Of a stretch of DNA of 7,302 nucleotides, positions 1 to 5,271 are shown piece after piece. Made by a program: the position numbers and the translations under genes. Each line of letters begins with the position of its first letter. Position 1 is the first letter of the stretch. The notes below the pieces were generated by a model. The model did not search any database and had not been told where the DNA came from. It was given only the letters and a program-made list of their open reading frames with translations. Source of the DNA: Verrucomicrobia bacterium UBA1727 (GTDB lineage Bacteria; Verrucomicrobiota; Kiritimatiellia; RFP12; UBA1067); assembly GCA_002315875.1 (NCBI GenBank), contig DCIL01000054.1, positions 1 through 7,302 on the forward strand. Reading direction: 5' to 3'.

Positions 1-118
1 TTGCCGGTGGCCATAGAGGAGTTGTCATACCCGTTCCCATTCCGAACACGGAAGTCAAAGGCTCCATCGCCGAGGGTAGTGCGGGACTCGCCCGTGCGAG
101 AGTAGGACGCTGCCGGCT
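1..118 (+). rRNA. rrf: 5S ribosomal RNA
   Basis: Structural RNA of the large ribosomal subunit. The conserved loop region with CCGTTCCCATTCCGAACACG (about 31-50) is a hallmark of bacterial 5S, and GAAGTCAAAG follows it directly. The ends pair as helix I: bases 3-11 pair with 109-117, including two G-U pairs. This sets mature ends at roughly 1-3 and 117-119. Loop E and helix IV/V (about 70-105) are also recognisable. Eight T's follow immediately (120-127), so helix I plus the T-run can act as an intrinsic terminator. The gene begins at the window edge, so a 23S gene just upstream is likely but not visible. The exact 5' end is uncertain by 1-2 nt. Confidence 0.96.
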
Positions 119-167
119 CTTTTTTTTCTCACGCTTCGCGCTCGAAAAACGCGAGCCGGCAGCGTCC
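105..167. repeat. Perfect 15-bp inverted repeat of the 5S 3' end
   Basis: Bases 105-119 (GGACGCTGCCGGCTC), which are the 3' strand of 5S helix I plus one or two bases, recur as an exact reverse complement at 153-167. The 33-nt spacer holds the T-run (120-127) and a small hairpin, 140-144 with 152-156 (GCTCG/CGAGC). In a read-through transcript the downstream arm could pair with the 5S tail and compete with helix I. On the minus strand the second copy is also followed by a T-run, so it looks like an inverted partial copy of the 5S terminus. The match is seen directly; any role is inferred. Confidence 0.8.
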
Positions 168-229
168 GCTAACACGCGGCGCTTCGCTTGCGGTTGATTC
201 TTCGCGCGTTGCGCTTGAATAACGCCGGC
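131..229. repeat. Degenerate GC-rich direct repeats between 5S and the first gene
   Basis: Bases 138-152 and 211-225 match at 13 of 15 positions (consensus GCGCTYGAAWAACGC), and both are followed within a few bases by CCGGC or CGGC. The word CGCTTCGC also recurs at 132-139 and 180-187, with a related CTTCGCGCG near 200-208. The stretch has no credible ORF. It could be a decayed intergenic repeat family or remnants of several terminator-like hairpins. I do not recognise a named repeat family. Confidence 0.5.
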
Positions 230-236
230 TTTTTTA
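206..236 (+). terminator. Possible intrinsic terminator after the rRNA locus
   Basis: GCGTT (206-210) can pair with AACGC (221-225), and CGGC then six T's (230-235) follow. An alternative long-range stem pairs AGCCGGC (154-160) with GCCGGCT (224-230), directly against the T-run. The short hairpin is weak, but the GCCGGC plus T-run resembles the end of the 5S gene. A second stop for rRNA read-through is plausible. No convincing promoter for the next gene is visible between here and 264. Confidence 0.3.
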
Positions 237-264
237 TTTTCATTTTCCTGTAGCTGTTCGCTCG

Positions 265-1170
265 ATGAGCAAGACGATTCAGGTCTGGTGTAGGGCGTTG
301 AGAATCGACCAATGGACGAAGAACGGTGCCGTGATGATGGCCTGGTTCTTCTCAGTTGCGGATTCTTCTCAGCGCGAGATTGCCCGCGGTTGGGAGTCCT
401 TCCTGATGGCACTCCTGATGGCGGGTGCTTTTTCATTGGTCTCGTCCGCTTTCTATCTGCTCAATGACGTTGCGGACTTTGATTCGGACCGTTTGCATCC
501 GGTCAAGAAGCATCGTCCGATTGCCGCCGGACTCATTCACCGCTTCACCGCCGTTCGTGCCGCGCTCGTGCTTTTCGCCTGCGGCTTTCTTTATCCGGCG
601 TTGGTAGTGATGCTCCTTCCCTCGCGTATGCTGGCCTTCGCCACCATGCTCGCGTATACCGTAATACAATGCCTTTATACCGGCTTCCTTAAACGCATCC
701 CGTACGTGGATGTGATGGTTCTCGCTTCTGGTTTCGTCTTGCGCGCGATTGCAGGCGCGGCCATCATCTCCGCCTTCATTTCTCCATGGCTGCTCATTTG
801 CACCTTTACGCTTTCGATGTTCCTTGCCTTCTGTAAGCGTCAGGCGGAGATGGAGTCCGCCATCGGTGCACGTCAGGTGCTCACGCAATATCATCCGCGT
901 GCCCTCAAGTTCCTGATTTACCTTACCGCGCTTGCTTCGGTATCCGAATACTTCATGTACACTATGGTATCGAAAATGGGAGAGCGTTTCGGATGGCTCT
1001 GGATCACTTCGGTTTTTGTCGCGCTGGGAATCGCCAGGTACATCTTCCTCGCCAGAAGCAAGGTCGATGTCGAACGTCCCGAACGCATTCTGCTGTCCGA
1101 TCGGATTCTCTGGTTGATCATCGGCGGCTATTTGCTTAGTGCGATTCTCGCTGTAGTCTGTGGTCTATGA
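265..1170 (+). CDS. UbiA-family prenyltransferase, decaprenyl-phosphate phosphoribosyltransferase type
   Basis: A 301-aa integral membrane protein of the UbiA superfamily. The first Asp-rich motif is NDVADFDSD (67-75), followed by HPVKKHRPIAAG (78-89). The second active-site region contains FLKRIPYVDV (141-150) and GFVLRAIAGA (156-165). A KR pair sits at 191-192. The NDxxDxxxDxxHPxKxxRPIAxG pattern is typical of enzymes that move phosphoribose from PRPP to polyprenyl phosphate, the first step toward prenyl-phospho-arabinose sugars. Other UbiA members attach prenyl chains to aromatic rings. About eight or nine hydrophobic segments are visible, roughly 22-31, 45-66, 94-118, 122-141, 147-168, 174-190, 213-235, 243-263 and 282-301. 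The N-terminal RIDQWTKN (13-20) aligns with the usual RPxQWxKN, which supports this ATG. There is no evident SD. The stop overlaps folC by 4 bp. The epimerase genes that usually complete the arabinose pathway are not in view, so the substrate is inferred. Confidence 0.83.
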   Translation: MSKTIQVWCRALRIDQWTKNGAVMMAWFFSVADSSQREIARGWESFLMALLMAGAFSLVSSAFYLLNDVADFDSDRLHPVKKHRPIAAGLIHRFTAVRAALVLFACGFLYPALVVMLLPSRMLAFATMLAYTVIQCLYTGFLKRIPYVDVMVLASGFVLRAIAGAAIISAFISPWLLICTFTLSMFLAFCKRQAEMESAIGARQVLTQYHPRALKFLIYLTALASVSEYFMYTMVSKMGERFGWLWITSVFVALGIARYIFLARSKVDVERPERILLSDRILWLIIGGYLLSAILAVVCGL

Positions 1171-2375
1171 CGGAATTTCTCGACATCCTTGCCTCGCGCA
1201 GGCGATTCGGAATGAAGCCGGGACTCGATACGATCACCCGGCTTTGTGATTTGATGGACAATCCCAATCGTCGTCTCGGGAAGGTCATACACATCGCAGG
1301 CACGAACGGCAAGGGCGCGGTGTCCGCAATGCTCGATGCCGCGCTCGAAAATTCCGCGCGATATACTTCGCCGCATCTCGTCCGTATCAACGAACGATTC
1401 TTCCTCCGCAGCAAGCCGATTGACGATGCGACTCTCGATCGTGCCGCGGCTGCGGTGTATGAGGCCACGAAGCGAATGGAAGGAACGAACGAGCTTACGT
1501 TCTTCGAGGCACTCACGGCAGTTGCCTTCAAGGTGTATTCCGAAGCTGAGCTGGAATGGACGATTCTCGAGTGCGGGCTCGGTGGGCGCCTCGATGCGAC
1601 CAACGTGTGCGAGCCGGCTCTTTGCGTCATCACCAAGATCGGACTCGACCACTGCGATTGGCTCGGCACGACGGTCGAACAGATCGCCGCGGAAAAAGCC
1701 GGCATCATCAAGCGTGGCGTGCCGATCGTGCTTGCGCGGAACGATGATGCGGTTCGCGAAGTGATCGAGTCGCGTGCGCGCGAACTCGGCGCACCGTTCT
1801 ACTACGCGCCCGAACTTGTATCCGCCGACGATGTTCCCTTCGACCTTTCGCTCCGCGGCAGTTTCAACCGTGAGAATGCGCGGACTGCGATTGCCGCATT
1901 GAAGGTGCTTGGACAAGAGCCGCGCAATTTCAATCGTGTCGTCTGGCCGGGACGATTCCAGCAGGTGGGACGCTTCCTCGTTGACGGAGCGCACAATCCG
2001 CCGGCGGCGCGTGCGTTGTCCGAAGCCATTTCCGAAGAATATTCCAATGCGCGTTTCAATTTGATCTTCGGCGCTTGCGGTGATAAGGACGCGAAGGAGG
2101 TCATTGCAATTCTTCGTCCGCATCTCACCAAGGCCTTTGCAGTGAAGACAAATAATCCGCGGTCGCTATCTTCGCACGAGACCGTTGAATTGATACGCGA
2201 GGTTGGACTCGACGCGGTCGCCTGCGATTCGCTTGAAGAGGCAATCGACAAATCAAGCGGTGCGACATTGATCTGCGGCTCACTCTTTCTTGCTGGCGAA
2301 GCCCTCGTTTCTCTCGGAGCATTTCCATGGTGCGATAATCGTTTCGATCCGTCAGAAATGCTTCGCACATCTTGA
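1167..2375 (+). CDS. folC: Folylpolyglutamate synthase / dihydrofolate synthase
   Basis: A cytoplasmic ATP-dependent ligase of the Mur ligase superfamily. It adds glutamate to folates and, in bifunctional members, to dihydropteroate. It has 402 aa, slightly short for the family. Visible motifs in order: P-loop GTNGKGA (45-51), YTSPHL (66-71), LECGLGGRLDATN (134-146), DHCDWLG (161-167), EKAGIIK (176-182, with the family's lysine at 177), GSFNRENA (231-238, where many members have GxHQxxNA), WPGRFQ (260-265), VDGAHNP (272-278) and FGACGDKD (301-308). The last P-loop residue is Ala51, where the family usually has Ser or Thr. The ATG overlaps the upstream stop as ATGA, with no SD, so translation is probably coupled to the UbiA-family gene. 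Polyglutamated folate made here is the form used by MetF and MetH encoded downstream. I cannot tell from sequence alone whether it has both activities. Confidence 0.95.
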   Translation: MTEFLDILASRRRFGMKPGLDTITRLCDLMDNPNRRLGKVIHIAGTNGKGAVSAMLDAALENSARYTSPHLVRINERFFLRSKPIDDATLDRAAAAVYEATKRMEGTNELTFFEALTAVAFKVYSEAELEWTILECGLGGRLDATNVCEPALCVITKIGLDHCDWLGTTVEQIAAEKAGIIKRGVPIVLARNDDAVREVIESRARELGAPFYYAPELVSADDVPFDLSLRGSFNRENARTAIAALKVLGQEPRNFNRVVWPGRFQQVGRFLVDGAHNPPAARALSEAISEEYSNARFNLIFGACGDKDAKEVIAILRPHLTKAFAVKTNNPRSLSSHETVELIREVGLDAVACDSLEEAIDKSSGATLICGSLFLAGEALVSLGAFPWCDNRFDPSEMLRTS

Positions 2376-2483
2376 GCGTTTTCCGTTTCGACGAATCAAT
2401 TGGTGGTGGTCGGTTAGCGGCGAGTGCGAGGAAACGAACACTATCAGTTGTGCCGCGAAAAATAATTTTCTACAATTTCCCCC

Positions 2484-2512
2484 TTGCAAACTCAATAAAA
2501 ACTTGGTATATT
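2484..2512 (+). promoter_or_regulatory. Strong sigma-70-type promoter of the HU gene
   Basis: A -35 box TTGCAA (2484-2489) and a -10 box TATATT (2507-2512) are separated by exactly 17 bp. TGG directly before the -10 box makes it an extended -10. An A/T-rich stretch upstream (about 2457-2478) could serve as an UP element. The start of transcription should lie near 2518-2520, giving a leader of about 58 nt. The rest of the gap after folC (2376-2456) shows no clear gene and no convincing terminator. Confidence 0.8.
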
Positions 2513-2525
2513 ACGCGCTGTAGCA

Positions 2526-2540
2526 CGGAAAAGGTTTCCG
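2526..2540 (+). promoter_or_regulatory. Leader hairpin in the HU mRNA
   Basis: CGGAAA (2526-2531) pairs perfectly with TTTCCG (2535-2540) across a 3-nt loop. The stem would begin about 6-8 nt from the predicted mRNA 5' end. Such 5' hairpins can stabilise abundant mRNAs or form part of a control element. The pairing is visible; the role is inferred. Confidence 0.45.
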
Positions 2541-2563
2541 GTCTACATCACTAGTGAAACAAA

Positions 2564-2568
2564 AAGGA
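2564..2568 (+). promoter_or_regulatory. Shine-Dalgarno site of the HU gene
   Basis: AAGGA ends 8 nt before the ATG at 2577. It is the only well-placed SD in the window, which fixes the start of this gene and suggests strong translation. Confidence 0.8.
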
Positions 2569-2576
2569 TCATAAAA

Positions 2577-2870
2577 ATGGCTAAGAAGGTTCCCTCTACC
2601 AAGTCCGAAATCATGGCCGCCATCGCTGAGGCCGCTGGCATCTCCAAGAAGCAGGCTGTTGCCGCTTACGATGCGCTCCTCGCGATCGCCTATGCCGGTG
2701 CCAAGCAGCCCAAGGGCATCATGCTCCCGGGCCTCGGCAAGATGCTCAAGGCGAAGAGCAAGGCTCGCATGGGCCGCAATCCCGCCACTGGCGCCGCGAT
2801 CAAGATTCCGGCCCGCACCAAGGCGAAATTCCGCCTCTGCAAGGCCGCTAAGGACGCGGTTCTCGCGTAA
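2577..2870 (+). CDS. hup: HU-family DNA-binding protein
   Basis: A 97-aa nucleoid-associated protein that binds and bends DNA as a dimer. The N-terminal helices (about 8-43) contain TKSEIMAAIAEAAGISKKQA, the usual HU helix-turn-helix-like body. LPGLGKM (50-56) begins the beta saddle. The DNA-clamping arm carries GRNPATG (66-72), whose Pro69 is the family's intercalating proline, followed by IKIPARTKAKFR (75-86). Lys and Arg are abundant throughout. The length is normal (about 90-100 aa). Codon choice is strongly biased (AAG, ATC, CTC, GCC/GCT), as expected for a highly expressed gene. The unit is monocistronic, with its own extended -10 promoter, leader hairpin, SD and terminator. HU and IHF subunits share this fold. 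HU is the better call because there is no partner gene and the protein resembles homodimeric HU. Cys88 is an extra residue of unknown meaning. Confidence 0.95.
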   Translation: MAKKVPSTKSEIMAAIAEAAGISKKQAVAAYDALLAIAYAGAKQPKGIMLPGLGKMLKAKSKARMGRNPATGAAIKIPARTKAKFRLCKAAKDAVLA

Positions 2871-2878
2871 TTGGCGCA

Positions 2879-2899
2879 GCGTCGTCTGATAGACGATGC
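2879..2899 (+). other. 3'-UTR stem-loop upstream of the HU terminator
   Basis: Bases 2879-2887 pair with 2891-2899 in a 9-bp stem (one G-U pair) around the loop GAT. It lies 8 nt after the HU stop and 7 nt before the terminator hairpin. It lacks its own T-run, so it is more likely an mRNA-stabilising or accessory structure than a terminator. Confidence 0.55.
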
Positions 2900-2906
2900 G
2901 AGAAAA

Positions 2907-2943
2907 GGCGCGGGTTCCACCAGAACTCGCGCCTCTTCTTTTT
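2907..2943 (+). terminator. Intrinsic terminator of the HU gene
   Basis: GGCGCGGGTT (2907-2916) pairs with AACTCGCGCC (2924-2933) in a 10-bp stem with one G-U pair and a 7-nt loop. The T-rich tract TCTTCTTTTT (2934-2943) follows. It is a classic strong Rho-independent terminator. Its T-tract runs straight into the -10 element of the next gene. Confidence 0.9.
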
Positions 2944-2951
2944 GGTATAAT
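2943..2951 (+). promoter_or_regulatory. Extended -10 promoter of rlmN, probably leaderless
   Basis: A consensus TATAAT (2946-2951) is preceded by TGG (2943-2945), an extended -10. No good -35 is visible; the expected place (about 2922-2928) lies in the terminator stem. Transcription should begin near 2957-2959, only 2-4 nt before the ATG at 2961, so the mRNA would be essentially leaderless. The core TTGGTATAWTAC matches that of the HU promoter at 11 of 12 positions. Confidence 0.72.
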
Positions 2952-2960
2952 ACCCCATAA

Positions 2961-3989
2961 ATGACAAAGGCTTGGAGCATATTGCCGGACGAGTGGAAAC
3001 CGATCCTCAAGGAGCGGGGGCTTCGTCCGTTCCGCGCCGACCAGATTCTGCAGTCGCTCTACCGCGATTACATCACCGATTGGGATCAGGCGACGACGCT
3101 TCCGAAGGATTTCCGCGAGACGCTGAAGACGGAGTTTCCGCTTACCGAAAGTGAGGTCATGGCCGAGGATGTCGCGCAGGACGGCACGCGCAAGCTGCTG
3201 ATTCGCTATGCGGACGGGGAATGCGTCGAGACCGTGCTCATTCCCGCGCGCGATCGTTTCACACAATGCATCTCGACGCAGGTCGGTTGTGCGATGGGCT
3301 GTGCGTTCTGTGCTTCCGGATCGAAGGGCGTGGTCCGTTCGCTCAAGGCGGACGAGATCGTCGCCGAGTATCTCGCGGGTCGGCGCTACGGCGAGATCAC
3401 CAACATCGTCGTGATGGGAATGGGCGAGCCGTTTGCGAATTACGATGAGACGTTGCGCGCGCTCAAGCTCATCAATGCCGGTAAGGGACCCAACCTCGGC
3501 GCGCGTCACATCACGCTTTCGACTTGCGGTGTGGTGCCGGGCTTCGAACGGTTGGCGGCGGAAGGAATTCAGTTCGAACTTTCGGTTTCGCTTCACGCGG
3601 CGAATGACAAGCTTCGCTCCGAACTGATGCCGGTGAACCGCAAGTGGCCGCTCGATGTGCTCTTGCCTGCGTGTGCGGACTACACGAATCGCACGAAGCG
3701 CATCATCACTTTCGAATACACGGTGATCGACGGCGTGAACTCGAGCCGTGCGGACGCCGAGGAACTTGCGCGTCAGGTGCGGCGCGTGCCGATGGCGAAG
3801 GTGAATCTCATACCGCTTTCACCAGTTGATCATCGTCCCGACTTCCACACGCCTTCGGATGCTACGATGCTGATGTTTCTCGATGTCCTGATGCGTGCTG
3901 GAGTTCAGACAATGCTCCGTCGCAGCCGCGGCAAGGATGCGTCCGCCGCGTGTGGACAGCTTCGTCTCAGAAAGGCCCCGCAGAAATGA
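2961..3989 (+). CDS. rlmN: Dual-specificity 23S rRNA/tRNA adenine-C2 methyltransferase (radical SAM)
   Basis: A 342-aa cytoplasmic radical-SAM enzyme that methylates C2 of adenine 2503 in 23S rRNA and adenine 37 in some tRNAs. An N-terminal accessory region (about 1-80) contains LRPFRADQILQSLY (21-34). Glu90 lies in ETVLIP. The 4Fe-4S cluster motif CX3CX2C is Cys110, Cys114 and Cys117. GMGEP (153-157) is the SAM-binding region. SVSLHAA (208-214) and LIPLSPV (283-289) follow. The two cysteines needed for the methyl-carrier mechanism are both present: Cys103 in CISTQVG and Cys331 in ACGQL. They correspond to E. coli Cys118 and Cys355. The length is normal. There is no SD before the ATG, which agrees with leaderless initiation from the TATAAT 9 nt upstream. 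The stop overlaps metF as ATGA, placing a SAM-consuming enzyme first in a methionine-synthesis unit. The related Cfr group is less likely given the overall RlmN motif spelling. Confidence 0.96.
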   Translation: MTKAWSILPDEWKPILKERGLRPFRADQILQSLYRDYITDWDQATTLPKDFRETLKTEFPLTESEVMAEDVAQDGTRKLLIRYADGECVETVLIPARDRFTQCISTQVGCAMGCAFCASGSKGVVRSLKADEIVAEYLAGRRYGEITNIVVMGMGEPFANYDETLRALKLINAGKGPNLGARHITLSTCGVVPGFERLAAEGIQFELSVSLHAANDKLRSELMPVNRKWPLDVLLPACADYTNRTKRIITFEYTVIDGVNSSRADAEELARQVRRVPMAKVNLIPLSPVDHRPDFHTPSDATMLMFLDVLMRAGVQTMLRRSRGKDASAACGQLRLRKAPQK

Positions 3990-4882
3990 AGATCAGCGAA
4001 CTCCTCTCGTCCAAAGGTCCCTCGATTTCCTTTGAGGTCTTTCCGCCTAAGCGCAGCGACCCTGCTCTTTTCGCCGAAGAGGAACATGCGATGGCGAAGA
4101 CCAAGGCGGTCATATCTGAAATCGCCGCGCTCAAACCTTCGTTCATTTCCGTCACTTACGGCGCCGCCGGCGGCACAACTGGCGCCAATACCTGCGAAAT
4201 CGCGCGTCACGTGCTCGGCTGCGGAGTGCCTGCTCTCGCACACCTGACCTGCATCGGGTCTTCGCGTGATAAGATTGCGGACGAGCTCAAGTCCTTCCGC
4301 GAGGCCGGCATCGAGAACATTCTCTGTCTCCGCGGTGATTATCCGCCGGGTACGGACGCTTCGATGCGGGCTGGCGACTTCCGCCATGCCCTGGATCTCG
4401 TGAAGGTGCTCAGGCCTTCGACGTTCTGTCTCGGTGGTGCGTGTTATCCCGAGCGACATCCCGAATGCGAGCATATCGCGGACGATATCGAGCACCTCAA
4501 GGCGAAGGTGGATGCCGGCCTCGACTTTCTCACCACTCAGATGTTCTTCGACAATTCCGTCTACTACAACTACCTTTCGCGACTGCGGTCGAACGGAATC
4601 ATGGTGCCGGTGGTCGCGGGCATCATGCCGGTTACCAATGGCAAGCAGATATCCCGCATCTGCAAATTGTCCGGCACCACACTGCCGCCGCGCTTCAGGG
4701 CGATTGTGGACCGCTTTGGGGAAGATCCCGCGGCGATGATGTCCGCCGGCGTCGCCTATGCCACCGAGCAGATCGTTGATCTTTTCGCGAACGGTGTCAA
4801 TCACGTTCATGTCTACACGATGAACAAGCCGGACCTTTCGCGGATGATCATGCGCAATCTGGAGAGCATCGTCGCGAGATGA
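3986..4882 (+). CDS. metF: 5,10-methylenetetrahydrofolate reductase
   Basis: A 298-aa cytoplasmic FAD enzyme that reduces 5,10-methylene-THF to 5-methyl-THF, the methyl donor for MetH. ISFEVFPPKR (14-23) carries the catalytic Glu17 (Glu28 in E. coli). VTYGAAGGTT (56-65) is the barrel strand after it. HLTCIGSSRD (86-95) and CLRGDYPPG (114-122) follow; Asp118 matches the E. coli Asp that contacts FAD. GGACYPERHPE (140-150), TQMFFDN (174-180) and GIMPVTNG (202-209) complete the TIM-barrel signature. The length is that of the single-domain bacterial enzyme. A longer reading from GTG 3950 is open, but the ATG at 3986 gives a 4-bp ATGA overlap with rlmN and begins where homologues begin. Only a weak AAAGG lies upstream. 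No partner subunit (MetV type) is encoded here, so the electron donor is unknown. The stop overlaps the next gene, again as ATGA. Confidence 0.96.
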   Translation: MKISELLSSKGPSISFEVFPPKRSDPALFAEEEHAMAKTKAVISEIAALKPSFISVTYGAAGGTTGANTCEIARHVLGCGVPALAHLTCIGSSRDKIADELKSFREAGIENILCLRGDYPPGTDASMRAGDFRHALDLVKVLRPSTFCLGGACYPERHPECEHIADDIEHLKAKVDAGLDFLTTQMFFDNSVYYNYLSRLRSNGIMVPVVAGIMPVTNGKQISRICKLSGTTLPPRFRAIVDRFGEDPAAMMSAGVAYATEQIVDLFANGVNHVHVYTMNKPDLSRMIMRNLESIVAR

Positions 4883-5271
4883 GGACTGACGCTCCGATCT
4901 CAAGGCGGGGAAGCTGGAAGCGTGTCGGCGATCGCGTCTATCTTTGCGGCACGCTGGGGAGCGAGTTCGATGCGTGGCAGCGGCGGCTCGCGGCGGTGTC
5001 CGCGGCAGATGCCTACGAGTCGCAGCAGCTCGGACTCGTCGAGGTTGAAAAATTGATGGACTCGCTGGAAGCGGAGGCGCGCGCCTCGCTTGCGTCCGAT
5101 GAGACGCTCGCGCCGCGGCGCTCTCCCGGCTACGGCGAGATGCCGCTTGCTTTTTCAGCGGAGATAATCCGCGAGCTTGATGCGACCAAGGCGCTGGGAG
5201 TTTCGCTGACTAAGTCCGGGCTCCTTGTGCCGTCCAAAACCGTAACAGCAGTATGCGAGATAACGAAGTGA
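4879..5271 (+). CDS. Short stand-alone MetH reactivation (AdoMet-binding) domain protein
   Basis: A 130-aa protein matching the C-terminal half of the methionine synthase activation domain. The strongest block is RRSPGYGEMPL (80-90), where Arg80 and Tyr85 fit the AdoMet-contacting RxxxxY pattern of E. coli MetH (Arg1134, Tyr1139). Then comes LGVSLTKSGLLVPSKTVTAV (106-125), the usual IGVxLTxSxxMxPxKSVTA. Before these, VYLCGTLGSEFD (20-31) fits the domain's L-x-TLG strand, and a helix follows (about 41-70). Its role should be reductive remethylation of inactive cob(II)alamin with SAM. Stand-alone relatives known from anaerobes are about 200 residues or more. Here the N-terminal helical part (about 60-80 aa) is absent, along with the region holding the E. 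coli Asp946 contact. The ATG is set by the ATGA overlap with metF; GGAGAG at 4861-4866 is a distant SD candidate. The neighbour metH confirms the function. Confidence 0.82.
   Translation: MRTDAPISRRGSWKRVGDRVYLCGTLGSEFDAWQRRLAAVSAADAYESQQLGLVEVEKLMDSLEAEARASLASDETLAPRRSPGYGEMPLAFSAEIIRELDATKALGVSLTKSGLLVPSKTVTAVCEITK

Noticed and set aside
1128..2123. Long minus-strand ORF (331 codons) opposite folC
   Set aside because: It lies wholly within folC and the end of the UbiA-family gene, and is rich in Arg/His/Glu as expected from the complement of GC-rich codons. It shows no recognisable motif. FolC motifs run the whole length of the other strand.
2372..2554. Small + strand frame in the folC-HU gap
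   Set aside because: It begins with TTG inside the folC stop region and runs through the HU promoter and leader hairpin. It has no SD and no likeness to a known protein.
2871..2960. SAM or cobalamin riboswitch upstream of the rlmN-met unit
   Set aside because: The whole gap is 90 nt and is filled by the HU stem-loop, its terminator and the promoter. Neither the conserved SAM-riboswitch core nor a B12 box was recognised.
2511..3596. Long minus-strand ORF (361 codons) across HU and rlmN
   Set aside because: It crosses the HU promoter, gene and terminator and half of rlmN, all clearly functional on the + strand. The translation has no family signature.
3950..3985. Upstream GTG start adding 12 residues to MetF
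   Set aside because: The extra residues overlap rlmN by 40 nt and show no likeness to the family N-terminus. ATG 3986 gives an ATGA junction and the expected start.
3905..4903. Long minus-strand ORF (332 codons) opposite metF
   Set aside because: It mirrors metF almost exactly, and its open frame follows from third-position GC bias in metF. No motif or start signal was seen.
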